64,000 bases of DNA. It comes from Shewanella vesiculosa. GTDB taxonomy: Bacteria > Pseudomonadota > Gammaproteobacteria > Enterobacterales > Shewanellaceae. Of this stretch, positions 29,064 to 38,381 are shown one piece after another; within the stretch, counting starts at the first letter, position 1, and every line of letters starts with the position of its first letter. The translations under genes and the position numbers were made by a program. Location of the stretch: NCBI RefSeq assembly GCF_021560015.1, contig NZ_CP073588.1, positions 2,542,001-2,606,000 of the forward strand. The letters run 5' to 3'. The notes below the pieces were generated by a model. That model was not told the origin of the DNA, searched no databases, and saw only the letters and a list, made by a program, of their open reading frames with translations.

Positions 29064-29369
29064 GCTGACCTCTTATAGAAATCATTTAAAGTAATACAGT
29101 ATCTTAGACCACCGATGACAGAATTTACATGAAACAGATCACGTCATCATGATAAGCAATTCACCTAATATGCACTGCCTCAATGCAATGTGAAGTACTT
29201 CGCAGAAAATCATCGACCAGAAAACCCCAAATAACCAAGCTTGTGTCAGATTTATCATGGCAAATGAATCATGGACTGATAACCCCAAACGGCAGGCAAA
29301 ATACAGTTCACTTAGAAAACTATTTTATGTCACTATAGATGGATAAACTTAGGGATAAGAGTTTCAACC
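29064..29369. other. Divergent promoter region, no gene seen
   Basis: About 306 bases between hemG (minus) and the MFS gene (plus). No recognised operator, RNA or repeat. Confidence 0.45.
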
Positions 29370-30584
29370 ATGTCAGACACATCACTTACACATGCTGCCC
29401 CCATTTCGATCCAACGAACAAACCCACAACACCTCCTGCTGTGGATGACCTTTGTTATGTCGATGGTATTCGCAGTTTGGCAGGCATTACTCAATAATTT
29501 TGTGATTGAACGCGCCGCATTCACCGGCGCCGAAATTGGCTTATTGCAGAGCCTAAGAGAAATACCAGGATTTTTAGCCTTTACCGCAGTATTTGTATTA
29601 CTGATGATCAAAGAACAAACCTTTGCCTTATCATCTTTGGCTTTATTGTGTATTGGCGTGGGCATTACCGGCTGGTTTCCCGACGTGATTGGTCTGTATT
29701 TAACAACGGTATTGATGTCGATAGGTTTTCATTATTTTGAAACCATCAATCAATCGCTGACATTACAGTGGGTTGATAAAGCCGATGCCCCGGGATTTAT
29801 GGGAAAAGCGTTAGCATGGCGATCCGCTGCGGCGCTCGTCGGTTACGGATCAATTTGGCTGATCATGAGTTGGCTTAAACTTGACTATATCTGGATGTAC
29901 AGCATCATTGGTGGTTGTGGCTTGCTCATGGTGTTTATGATGGCGGTATACTTTCCACGTTTTGCTATTGGCTACATTCAGCACAAGCATCTAATCATGC
30001 GAAAACGCTACTGGCTGTATTATTTACTGACGTTTTTTTCTGGTGCGCGCAGACAAATTTTTATGGTGTTCGCCGGCTTTATGATGGTTGAGAAATTTGG
30101 CTATTCGGTGTCTGAAATCACCGCCTTGTTTCTGATTAATTACCTAGTGAATTTATTGTTTGCCCCAAAGATTGGCCGCTTTATTGGTCGCATAGGGGAA
30201 CGTAATGCGTTAATTATTGAATACCTTGGCTTAGTGCTTATTTTCAGCAGCTACGCTTATGTCAGCGATGCCAATATTGCTGCGGGTTTATATGTAATCG
30301 ATCACCTGCTTTTCGCCATGGCAATTGCAATGAAAACCTATTTTCAAAAAATTGCCGATAAACAGGATATTGCCTCAACCATGTCGGTAAGCTTTACCAT
30401 TAACCATATTGCCGCGGTGATTATTCCAGCGTTATTAGGTATATTGTGGTTAAGCTCGCCTAAAGCAGTATTCTTTATTGGTACTGGGTTTGCCCTATGC
30501 TCGCTCGCATTAGCATTCAATGTGCCGCGCCATCCGGTGCCGGGTAAAGAAGCCTTATGGTCTCCGTTGACTACAAAAAACTAA
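29370..30584 (+). CDS. Major facilitator superfamily transporter
   Basis: 404 residues with about 12 membrane helices. Family-type features include the helix 1-2 segment AVWQALLNNFVIERAAFTGAEIGLLQSLREIPG, the GKALAWRSAAALVGYGS helix 4-5 turn and a second-half GRFIGRIGERNAL loop. The substrate cannot be deduced. It is followed after 67 bases by the TIGR03899 gene on the same strand. The ATG is preceded by AGGGATAAGAG. Confidence 0.88.
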   Translation: MSDTSLTHAAPISIQRTNPQHLLLWMTFVMSMVFAVWQALLNNFVIERAAFTGAEIGLLQSLREIPGFLAFTAVFVLLMIKEQTFALSSLALLCIGVGITGWFPDVIGLYLTTVLMSIGFHYFETINQSLTLQWVDKADAPGFMGKALAWRSAAALVGYGSIWLIMSWLKLDYIWMYSIIGGCGLLMVFMMAVYFPRFAIGYIQHKHLIMRKRYWLYYLLTFFSGARRQIFMVFAGFMMVEKFGYSVSEITALFLINYLVNLLFAPKIGRFIGRIGERNALIIEYLGLVLIFSSYAYVSDANIAAGLYVIDHLLFAMAIAMKTYFQKIADKQDIASTMSVSFTINHIAAVIIPALLGILWLSSPKAVFFIGTGFALCSLALAFNVPRHPVPGKEALWSPLTTKN

Positions 30585-30651
30585 ACGATTCAACATAAAT
30601 GTCATACCCAAAAATACCTGGCGCAAACGCAAAGCACTGAGAGGATGAGTG

Positions 30652-31485
30652 ATGGCTGATATTGATGTAACTGAGATACAAGATGACAACACTCAAGTGT
30701 CTGCGCGCAAAAAAACCTTATTGCTCGGACGCATTATCGGTTTAGCCAGCGAAGACGATTATCGTCCGTCTACCGCATCCGTTGCAGAACGGGCGCAATA
30801 CCGTCAACGCAAACAACTTAGCCAACATCAAACTAATCTTGAGAGTATTTTTGCATTAGCACTTAACTATACGCCATCGGATGTGACTGGAGTGGAGTTA
30901 GATCCTGATTGGCGTTATCAATTTTTTAAGATGGCAGAACAGATCCATAATCGAAAAATGCAAGATTTATGGGCCAGAATTTTAGCCAGCGAAATCGTCA
31001 ATCCAGGCAACTTTAGCCTTCGCACCTTGGCACTGTTAACACAGTTAACCTTTCGAGAAGCACAGATATTTGAAAAAGCCTTAGGCATGTCAGTTAAAAT
31101 CAACACTGAGCCTAGGTTTAAATTACTTAGCAGTTATCGTATTAACGGCGGGATAAAACAATATTTTCGCAAGCACACTCAAACAAACTTTGGCCTGTCG
31201 CAATTTGGCTTACCTTATTCGAGTATTTTAACCCTAGTCGATGCGGGGATTTTGCATAAAAGCGAATTTGAAACAGGGTTACTAAGCAGCAATGAAAACA
31301 TTCAGTTAGCAATGTCTAATACTACCTTGACTCTAAAGCCTAAAGATCAGCACTTATTATTTACCTATTATCGCTTTACCAGTGTAGGTGATGAGTTGTG
31401 CCAATTAATTCAGGCCAAAAATGACAATGACTTTATCGATGCGGTTAAAGTTATGTTAGCTAAGGATTTTATCGTTAGTAGTTAA
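30652..31485 (+). CDS. TIGR03899 family protein
   Basis: 277 residues. Recognised by the central block MAEQIHNRKMQDLWARILAS, then ILASEIVNPGNFSLRTLALL, typical of the TIGR03899 family found in Shewanella and Vibrio and related to DUF2806. Mostly helical and soluble. ATG at 30652 is chosen over the GTG one codon before it because GAGAGGA stands well spaced upstream. Its 3' end overlaps the convergent PilZ-like gene by 11 bases. Function unknown. Confidence 0.85.
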   Translation: MADIDVTEIQDDNTQVSARKKTLLLGRIIGLASEDDYRPSTASVAERAQYRQRKQLSQHQTNLESIFALALNYTPSDVTGVELDPDWRYQFFKMAEQIHNRKMQDLWARILASEIVNPGNFSLRTLALLTQLTFREAQIFEKALGMSVKINTEPRFKLLSSYRINGGIKQYFRKHTQTNFGLSQFGLPYSSILTLVDAGILHKSEFETGLLSSNENIQLAMSNTTLTLKPKDQHLLFTYYRFTSVGDELCQLIQAKNDNDFIDAVKVMLAKDFIVSS

Positions 31486-32074
31486 TATTTTTATAAAGGT
31501 GTGCATACTTAGCTTTATGTTCGCTAAATAAAAATTGGCGCAATATTTCACGCGACTCACCTTCTGCACTAATCTTTGCCGCCATCACCCCATTTTCAGT
31601 CCTGACAGGTTCAAACAACATATCTAGATGAACACCATTAGGTAAAATCAATTGGGTTAAACGGGGCATTTTAGTGTTAAGTTCTTGCGGCACCTTAATG
31701 GTCATACCCGAGCTAGACAGAGATAACACTTCAACGTATTTCTCAGTGTCATGATCAATCACCTTGATATTTTTAACATCATCTAGTCGCCAACTGCGTT
31801 CTCCGCCTCGCATATCAATCACTTCTGGGATCCCCAATTCTGGAGAGAATTGTCCAAGATCATCTATTGTTAAGGTCAATGGAAACCATAAGCGATAGTA
31901 GCTTATTTCAGCGAGCAAAGTGAGTTTGGCATTTCCCAAAATATGCGCAAGCACTTGGGGTACTTCAGTTGCGACACTTAACGAATGTTTCGATAAAGCG
32001 TTGTCTGTGCAGTCATCTGCCGGTGAAAAAACATCACTGAAATAAGCAAGTTCCTCATTTGATAAAGTTGTCAT
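31475..32074 (-). CDS. PilZ domain-like protein
   Basis: 199 residues. The C-terminal half (about 95-185) has the PilZ-like arrangement: VEVLSLSSSGMTIKVP (the D/N-x-S-x-x-G core, here LSSSG), followed by beta strands LTQLILPNGVHLDMLFEPV and NGVMAAKIS. The classic upstream RxxxR c-di-GMP switch is not obvious (RGGERSWRLDD is the nearest), so binding is uncertain. Several GGDEF proteins in the window make a c-di-GMP reader plausible. It overlaps the TIGR03899 gene tail to tail. Confidence 0.62.
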   Translation of the reverse strand: MTTLSNEELAYFSDVFSPADDCTDNALSKHSLSVATEVPQVLAHILGNAKLTLLAEISYYRLWFPLTLTIDDLGQFSPELGIPEVIDMRGGERSWRLDDVKNIKVIDHDTEKYVEVLSLSSSGMTIKVPQELNTKMPRLTQLILPNGVHLDMLFEPVRTENGVMAAKISAEGESREILRQFLFSEHKAKYAHLYKNINY

Positions 32075-32249
32075 AATCTAACCTTGTAGCACGCAATAAA
32101 ACCCTTGTTATAGTAACACCTTAGTATGACAGCGAACAATCTTTAACCAAAAACCAACTGTGTGGCCTGTTAAACATTGGCCTGCCGATGGTAAAAGCAT
32201 AATCAATAATATAGGGGTAACTGAATGAAAATAACCGCTGCAGCAATAA

Positions 32250-32274
32250 AAAAGACGAACTGAGTTCGTCTTTT
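32250..32274 (-). terminator. Intrinsic terminator after the second GST gene
   Basis: An 11-bp perfect stem (32250-32260 / 32264-32274) with a TGA loop, followed on the minus strand by TTTATT. It lies about 20 bases past the corrected GST stop, supporting that stop as the true end of the gene. Confidence 0.82.
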
Positions 32275-32294
32275 AAATGGATACGCATTAATGA

Positions 32295-32916
32295 TTAACG
32301 ATCGTGTTCAGCTTCGATTTGCATCGCTTTTTTAAATGATGCATGGCTCATTAATTGCTGATAATACTTTGCAATATTTGGATATTTTTTCAAACTCGCC
32401 ATTTTGGCCAACAAGCTCCGCAATAAACGACATCATAATATCTGCGCCGCTAAGACTGTTGCCAACTAAATATGACTTACCTTGCAAACGGTCATTAAAG
32501 TAACTGATGACTTTTGCGGTTTCAGCATCGGCATATCCACCGATAAAGCGAGTTTCAGCCCCATCCATTTTAACAAAGATCTTCAATAATAATGGCAATG
32601 CAGCAGAACTTTCAGCAAAATGCATCCATTGTAAATAATCAATATAATCTGCAGAACCGGGTGTCGGCATCAGCTTATCTGCACCGTAGGTTTGAATTAA
32701 ATACTCAGTAATCGCACCAGACTCAGCAATAGTGTAACCGCTGGCCTCTAATACTGGAGATTTACCTAAAGGATGAACTGCTTTTAACGACTCTGGCGCT
32801 AAAAATGTGCTTGCATCACGCTGATAAGCAACCAGCTCATAGTCCACGCCCAATTCTTCTAACAACCAAATTATACGTTTTGAGCGTGATTTATTTAAGT
32901 GATGTAATTTAATCAT
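32295..32916 (-). pseudogene. Glutathione S-transferase, frameshifted near the C-terminus
   Basis: As sequenced, the frame from 32916 ends at 32332 with an odd tail (EKISKYCKVLSAINEPCII). Removing one T from the run 32385-32390 restores EKYPNIAKYYQQLMSHASFK and then KAMQIEAEHDR, ending at 32295 directly before a terminator, 206 residues in all. That tail is the normal GST C-terminus. The N-terminal half has LHHLNKSRSKRIIWLLEELG, HPLGKSPVLE and ESGAITEYLI, the glutathione-binding features. Start at 32916 (MIKLHHL) rather than the longer frame at 32964. It lies beside DJ-1/PfpI and MDR reductase genes in a probable detoxification cluster. Confidence 0.88.
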
Positions 32917-33045
32917 TAAGCCGTCCTTGTAATGTTGGTGATGAAAAGTAAACCTAATGAACAACTCACTGGGTTTACTTTTATCAATCTACTTATTTGT
33001 AATGTCGAGTTAAGGTTAAGTATAACAACTCAACCAAGCAGCTGA

Positions 33046-33723
33046 TTAGCTTAATAACGCTAACATTTTTTCAGCCACTAACTCTGATGATGCAGGGTTT
33101 TGACCTGTGACTAACTTACCATCAACCACGGCATATGGATGCCAATCGTCACCCTTAGAGTAGGTTGCACCATTTTCCTGCAGCATGTCTTCAACTAAAA
33201 ATGGCACTACATTGGTTAACTGTACCGCTTCTTCTTCGCCATTAGTAAAACCGGTAACATTTTTACCGGCAACAAGTGGCGTTCCGTCTGGCTTTTTAGG
33301 GTATTTAAGCGCTGCAGGAGCATGACATACCAAACCTAAAAGCTTTTCTGTTTTGTAGCATTGCTCAATTAACGCAATAGAATCTTTGTCGTTCGCTAAA
33401 TCCCATAATGGACCATGGCCACCAGGATAAAATACTGCGTCATATTCTGCTACGTCAATTGATGCCAATGTATGAGTATTGGCTAACAATGCCTGAGCTT
33501 TTTCGTCAGTAGCGAAACGACGAGTTGAATCGGTTTGAAAATCTGCTTGATCACTTTTTGGGTCTAATGGTGGCTTGCCACCCTTAGGTGAAGTCAGTAC
33601 CACTTCAACACCCTTATCTGTAAATGCGTAATAAGGCGCAGCGAGTTCTTCTAACCAAAAACCGGTTTTTTCACCTGTGTCGCCTAGTGTGTCGTGAGAG
33701 GTCAATACCATTAATACTTTCAT
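33046..33723 (-). CDS. DJ-1/PfpI family protein (class I glutamine amidotransferase-like)
   Basis: 225 residues. The nucleophile elbow is GLVCHAPAAL with the Cys expected for DJ-1/Hsp31-type proteins, and YDAVFYPGGHGPLWDLA supplies the partner Glu/His region. N-terminal MKVLMVLTSHDTLGDTGEKT and FWLEELAAPYYAF match the Hsp31/YDR533C-like subgroup of glyoxalase III or chaperone activity. Probably acts on reactive aldehydes in the cytoplasm. It follows the MDR reductase gene by 43 bases on the same strand. Confidence 0.88.
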   Translation of the reverse strand: MKVLMVLTSHDTLGDTGEKTGFWLEELAAPYYAFTDKGVEVVLTSPKGGKPPLDPKSDQADFQTDSTRRFATDEKAQALLANTHTLASIDVAEYDAVFYPGGHGPLWDLANDKDSIALIEQCYKTEKLLGLVCHAPAALKYPKKPDGTPLVAGKNVTGFTNGEEEAVQLTNVVPFLVEDMLQENGATYSKGDDWHPYAVVDGKLVTGQNPASSELVAEKMLALLS

Positions 33724-33766
33724 TGTTATTCCTTAAATAGTGTAAATTTATTCGTAATCACTCAGA

Positions 33767-34795
33767 TTACAGAGGATTGTTTACTTTAATGACAATCTTG
33801 CCGAAATTTTCGCCTTTTAGAAGCCCAATAAAGGCTGAGGCCATATTTTCAAGACCCTCGACAATTTGTTCACGATACTGAATCTTGCCTTGTGCCAACC
33901 ATTGGCCCATATCTTGGGCAAATTCTGGGTAGCGATCGCCATAATCGTCAAAAATAATAAAACCTTGCATCTTAATGCGCTTAACCAGCAAAGTGCCCAT
34001 TAATAATGACAAACGATCGGGACCATCAGGTAACGACGTCGCGTTATACTGAGAAATTAAGCCACAGACTGGCACCCTAGCACTGGTATTGAGTAACGGC
34101 ATCACAGCATCAAATACTTTGCCGCCAACATTTTCAAAATACACATCTATGCCATCATGGCAATGTGTTGCCAATTGCTGTGCAAAGTCAGGCGCTTTAT
34201 GGTCAATACACTCGTCAAAACCGAGTACTTCTTTGGCATGGCGACATTTTTCAGCGCCACCAGCAATACCTACAACGCGGCAACCTTTTAATTTAGCAAT
34301 TTGACCAACTGTTGCACCAACAGGACCAGTGGCCGCGGCAACCACAACAGTTTCACCCGCTTTGGGCGCGCCAATGTCTAATAACCCCATGTACGCAGTA
34401 AAACCGGGCATTCCCATAATGCCTAGAGCATAAGAAGGATGAGTAGGATTGTCACCTAATGTCATTAAGCCTTCGCCGTTAGACACTAAGTAATCTTGCC
34501 AACCACCAAATGATAATACCCACTCACCCACTTTATAATCAGGATGATTAGACACTTCCACTTGTGATACCGCGGCGCCAACCATGACATCATCAATAGC
34601 AACCGGCTCGGCATATGATTTGGCATCATTCATACGGCCACGCATGTAAGGATCAAGTGATAAATACACCGCACGCAATAAGACTTCACCTTCGCCAGGC
34701 ACTGGTTTGTTAACGGTTTCTAAACGGAAATTATGAGCAACTGGCTCACCTTGGGGGCGGCTGGCAAGAACAATACGACGGTTTTGAGTGTTCAT
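33767..34795 (-). CDS. NADP-dependent MDR-family oxidoreductase (CurA/leukotriene reductase type)
   Basis: 342 residues. The zinc-free MDR layout is visible: NRRIVLASRPQGEPVAHNFR at the N-terminus, LSLDPYMRGRMNDAKSY, GMPGFTAYMGLLDIGAPKAG, then the NADP loop AAATGPVGATVGQIAKLKGC and VGIAGG. Such enzymes reduce the double bond of alpha,beta-unsaturated ketones and quinones with NADPH. Start at 34795 (MNTQNRR) is chosen over the frame beginning at 34837, because the latter runs into the upstream region and lacks homology. Divergent from the OhrR/MarR gene. Confidence 0.9.
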   Translation of the reverse strand: MNTQNRRIVLASRPQGEPVAHNFRLETVNKPVPGEGEVLLRAVYLSLDPYMRGRMNDAKSYAEPVAIDDVMVGAAVSQVEVSNHPDYKVGEWVLSFGGWQDYLVSNGEGLMTLGDNPTHPSYALGIMGMPGFTAYMGLLDIGAPKAGETVVVAAATGPVGATVGQIAKLKGCRVVGIAGGAEKCRHAKEVLGFDECIDHKAPDFAQQLATHCHDGIDVYFENVGGKVFDAVMPLLNTSARVPVCGLISQYNATSLPDGPDRLSLLMGTLLVKRIKMQGFIIFDDYGDRYPEFAQDMGQWLAQGKIQYREQIVEGLENMASAFIGLLKGENFGKIVIKVNNPL

Positions 34796-34898
34796 CTTGT
34801 ATCCTTTAAATGACATAGGCACCATCAGGTGGTGCACGAGAAGACAATATGACCTAAGTGATTAGCAAATGTTAAAAGCTATTCATACCTGTAATACA

Positions 34899-35008
34899 TA
34901 TCAGCTAAACACTGATACCATATACAACCAAGGTCGACTAATACGTTTCTTTTACTTAAATTGATCAGCCTAAATACCACCAACCATTTTGCGAGCTAAG
35001 CACTGATA
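34899..35008. promoter_or_regulatory. Candidate operators: 15-bp direct repeat and inverted repeat
   Basis: AGCTAAACACTGATA at 34903-34917 recurs as AGCTAAGCACTGATA at 34994-35008, 14 of 15 bases, 91 bp apart. The first copy belongs to the inverted repeat TATCAG-N7-CTGATA (34899-34917). The second copy ends on the start codon of the OhrR/MarR gene. Placement in a divergent region beside a MarR regulator suggests binding sites for it. Seen directly; function inferred. Confidence 0.45.
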
Positions 35009-35454
35009 TGAATAAAAACAAACCCATGCTACTTGAGAATCAGTTCTGTTTTGCTGTCTATTCGACGTCATTGGCAATCGTGCAGCTCTATAAACCTTTA
35101 CTTGACTCTATTGGGCTCACCTACACTCAATATTTAGTAATGCTAGTGCTTTGGGAGCAAGATGGTTTAAGTTTAAAAACCTTAGCCAGCAAACTTGGGC
35201 AACAATCGGGTGCATTAACTCCAGTCATCAAACGCCTTGAAACCGATGGACTGCTTAAGCGTATTCGCGAGCCTAAAGACGAGCGAGTGCTATGCATGCA
35301 ATTAACCGAAAAAGGTTATCTTCTCCAACCTCGGGCCCAGCAGATCCACGAATGTATTGTTGAGCAATGCGGTATCGACCTTGCTGAACTGAGCGATCTA
35401 AAACAACGGCTGGATCAATTTAGACTAAAACTGTCTAAGCATATTGAGTTCTAA
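35008..35454 (+). CDS. MarR-family regulator, OhrR type
   Basis: 148 residues. Very similar in pattern to OhrR: LLENQFCFAVYSTSLAIVQL, then YKPLLDSIGLTYTQYLVMLV, with Cys14 at the place of the peroxide-sensing Cys22 of Xanthomonas OhrR; Cys116 and Cys121 are candidates for a resolving partner. The winged helix is about residues 50-105, with the wing RIREPKDERVL. OhrR repressors release DNA when the Cys is oxidised by organic hydroperoxides. Divergent from MDR, DJ-1 and GST genes, which look like the regulated set. No ohr gene is seen here. Confidence 0.88.
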   Translation: MNKNKPMLLENQFCFAVYSTSLAIVQLYKPLLDSIGLTYTQYLVMLVLWEQDGLSLKTLASKLGQQSGALTPVIKRLETDGLLKRIREPKDERVLCMQLTEKGYLLQPRAQQIHECIVEQCGIDLAELSDLKQRLDQFRLKLSKHIEF

Positions 35455-35644
35455 CTGACTTAAGCACTCAAATTGACAGTAAATGTGCGTTGCTTGAGAT
35501 ACATGATAATCACGATAACTAATTGTGTGCAACTTAAATTAACAATTTTTAAGATCTATTGTTGATTGCGTGATGCCGCCGCATTGGCTGATGCGATTAA
35601 ATCGGCTTAGCCATCATACTGAAATGATCAATAATCACATGCAA

Positions 35645-36610
35645 TTAGGCTACATTAACACTATTACGGCCGATATTTTTTGACGAATATAACGCTTTAT
35701 CTGCACGCTTAAACATATCGATAAAAGTGTTGTCTTGGGAGTCTAAGGTTGAAATACCTATGCTGATGGTAATACAAGGCGCTTGCTGTTGATCGTATTG
35801 TTGCTGAGCTTTTCGTAAACGCTCAGCCAGTTCATAAGCAGAATCAATATTAGTATTGGGTAATATAATGGCAAATTCTTCACCGCCAATTCGAGCCAAT
35901 ATATCCGACTCACGCGCATGTTCATTGCATATATCAGCCACCCGCTTAATCACCTCGTCGCCCACTAAGTGGCCGAAGGTATCATTAACATTCTTAAAAA
36001 AATCAATGTCGATAATCATAAATGACAGCGATTCAACATAGCGCATTGCCCGAGCAAACTCATGGTCACAGAATGCATTAAACGAACGACGATTATAAAG
36101 CCCTGTTAATGGATCGCTATTGGCGAGATGTTCCAGTTTGGCACGTAGATTATATTCTTCGGTGATAACGGTAGAAATGCCAATTAACCCCATAAGCTGA
36201 CCTCTTTTATCATATAGAGGCTGCTTAACTTCATGGTAAACATTGGTCTCGTTTTCATCCTCTACGACAAAATCATCAGATACTTTACGCTGAAGCGTTA
36301 ACACCTTATGGTCATTGTGTTGCAAAACATCCGCCACTTCAGAAGTGAAATAATCACTGTCTGATGTCCCTTTTAATTGTTCAAGGGTAACGCCAAAATA
36401 ATCTAAAGTGAGTTGGTTACAATATACATAGCGGCAATCGGTATCTTTGACATAAATATAAGCGCCAACGTGATCGAGGATTTGTTCATAAGAATTGATA
36501 AGATGTTTTTGTGTTTTTTCTTGTCGATACTCTTTCAAATTAGCAAACAGCAATAAAGCGATCAAAGCCAATAAGATAAAAACTAATAACGCGAGAGTAT
36601 CAATCGACAT
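35645..36610 (-). CDS. Membrane PAS-GGDEF diguanylate cyclase
   Basis: 321 residues: membrane helix about 5-23 (LALLVFILLALIALLLFANL), a PAS domain about 40-150 (EQILDHVGAYIYVKDTDCRY to LMGLIGISTVITEEYNLRA) and a GGDEF domain about 163-321. The active site reads ILARIGGEEFAIILP and the upstream MIIDIDFFKNVNDTFGHLVG carries metal and GTP ligands, so it should make cyclic di-GMP. AAGGA lies directly against an ATG at 36616 and 6 bases before the ATG at 36610, which is chosen. Third partner set: two more GGDEF proteins are in the window. Confidence 0.93.
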   Translation of the reverse strand: MSIDTLALLVFILLALIALLLFANLKEYRQEKTQKHLINSYEQILDHVGAYIYVKDTDCRYVYCNQLTLDYFGVTLEQLKGTSDSDYFTSEVADVLQHNDHKVLTLQRKVSDDFVVEDENETNVYHEVKQPLYDKRGQLMGLIGISTVITEEYNLRAKLEHLANSDPLTGLYNRRSFNAFCDHEFARAMRYVESLSFMIIDIDFFKNVNDTFGHLVGDEVIKRVADICNEHARESDILARIGGEEFAIILPNTNIDSAYELAERLRKAQQQYDQQQAPCITISIGISTLDSQDNTFIDMFKRADKALYSSKNIGRNSVNVA

Positions 36611-36880
36611 GAGCATTCCTTAGCTACAATCAACATCCGTATGAATTCATTATTGACGCCTTGAAGTGGAAGAACCTTCTACAGGTTTATAGTGAAGAGT
36701 ACTGTATAAACACAATTGGCTATTATGCGAACACTAACGCTAAAAATCAAATAGATTATGCCCTTGTTAAATAACTAATTGATTTTTAATTATTAAAAAA
36801 ATAAAGCTGCGGCATTGTGGCTATTTGAACCATCATTGTGCCGCAACAAGTTAGCACTAGCGTTTATATATAACCCCGGC

Positions 36881-36991
36881 CTACATCACAAAAGGCAGAT
36901 TAATTCCTTGGGCAGCATGGGCATGGCTGACAACCTTGCGGCCTAATACATGGGCCGTATCGATAACCTCTTTAAATTCATCATCGTCCAT
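36881..36991 (-). pseudogene. Remnant of an amidohydrolase gene
   Basis: A 36-codon frame reading DDDEFKEVIDTAHVLGRKVV, then SHAHAAQGI. This matches the DEE..VDTAH.LGRKV..HAHG block of imidazolonepropionase-like amidohydrolases, whose HAH residues bind the metal. The frame has no normal N-terminus and stops five residues after the block. It lies in a 580-base space with no other gene. Read as the decayed trace of a lost gene; confidence is moderate because the match is short. Confidence 0.5.
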
Positions 36992-37198
36992 TTGCTTTTA
37001 GTGTCGGCGGCATCTGCGTGTATTGACAGCGATAACACTAAATCTCAGCGCTGCAAGGTGATTATGGTTCATTGTAGTTCTGTTATTATTTTTAAATTTC
37101 TACACGGCTAAAAATGCTGATATGTTACAAGTCATCACAGCCTCGGGGGTTGGATTGAAAGCTTAGCTTACTAATAATAAAAAAAGAGACATAATCCA

Positions 37199-38161
37199 AT
37201 GAGAATTGCAATTTATGGCGCGGGTTCTACTGGCTGCTATTTAGCCGGCCAGCTGTGTTTGTCTGGTTTTGATGTTAGCCTCATTTGCAGGCCGACGATG
37301 AAACAAAACATTATCGCCAATAACGGTATTACCTTAAGTGACTACCAAGGCTTTTTACAAACCGTCATGCCACCAGCCATTATCACTGATATCGATCAGG
37401 CGCCAATTGACATACCATTTGATGTAATTTTCGTCACCTTAAAGTGCCACCAGGTTAGCAGTATCGCCAAGTCATTAATCGCGATAACTCACAGCGACAG
37501 CAGTATTATTTTTATGCAAAATGGCCTCGGCAGCTTCGACAGCATTAACCAGTCTCTAAGTCACTGCAATCTGCTCCAGGGCATCACCCCCTTTAATGTG
37601 TTACAACAGCCCAATAGCCGTTTTCATAAAGGTACCGAAGGCGTGTTTACCTTACAGACAAACCATCACACACAGGCAATTCAGGCAGCAATGATTAAAC
37701 AGGGTTTTGGCTGCGACTTGCATCAAAATATGCTGCCAATAATTTATGGCAAGCTATTGTTAAACCTTAACAATGCATTAAATGCTCTTAGCGACTTACC
37801 CATCAAACAGCAACTCAGCCATTATGCTAGCCGTCGGCAACTGGCTCGTGCAATGACAGAATGGTTAAACGTCTGCGAAGCGGCAGACATCGAACTGCAT
37901 CAATACACTAAGGTTAAACCTCAATGGTTACCGCTAATATTATCGCTACCCAATATGTTATTTACATTATTAGCTAAACAGATGCTCGATATCGATCCCA
38001 AAGCTCGTTCTTCTATGTGGCAAGACATCAAGGCGAAACGACAAACCGAAGTCGATTTTATTAATGGTGCTGTAGTTAAAATTGGCAAAAAATATGGCGT
38101 AAAAACACCGGTAAATCAATCGATAGTAAAACAAATAAAGCAGTTAGAACAAAGGGATTAA
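37199..38161 (+). CDS. 2-dehydropantoate 2-reductase family protein
   Basis: 320 residues. The NADP Rossmann loop is IAIYGAGSTGCYLAGQL at the N-terminus. FDVIFVTLKCHQ and IIFMQNGLGSFDSI follow the PanE/ApbA pattern (KAYQ and QNGLG in family members), and the C-terminal KARSSMWQDIKAKRQTEVDF and INGAVVKIGKKYGVKTPVNQ carry the conserved SSM.QD and E.D.ING motifs. PanE reduces ketopantoate to pantoate for coenzyme A; a second PanE-like enzyme for another 2-keto acid is also possible. Monocistronic. Confidence 0.88.
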   Translation: MRIAIYGAGSTGCYLAGQLCLSGFDVSLICRPTMKQNIIANNGITLSDYQGFLQTVMPPAIITDIDQAPIDIPFDVIFVTLKCHQVSSIAKSLIAITHSDSSIIFMQNGLGSFDSINQSLSHCNLLQGITPFNVLQQPNSRFHKGTEGVFTLQTNHHTQAIQAAMIKQGFGCDLHQNMLPIIYGKLLLNLNNALNALSDLPIKQQLSHYASRRQLARAMTEWLNVCEAADIELHQYTKVKPQWLPLILSLPNMLFTLLAKQMLDIDPKARSSMWQDIKAKRQTEVDFINGAVVKIGKKYGVKTPVNQSIVKQIKQLEQRD

Positions 38162-38381
38162 CTCAATACATAGGTGATATAGTTGTCGAGGTAACGATTG
38201 TTTTGCGGTACAATTTAATAACAAAAATACAACTGACGTAATCGCACAATATAATAAAATGTGCACAAATAAAGACGAACTCTGATAGGCCTTTTGACTG
38301 AGCTTAGCTCTGGATGAAAGTGATCATGGAGTGACTTATATTTGGCCAACATTAACGTGATTAACGCATTGGAAATCAAAC

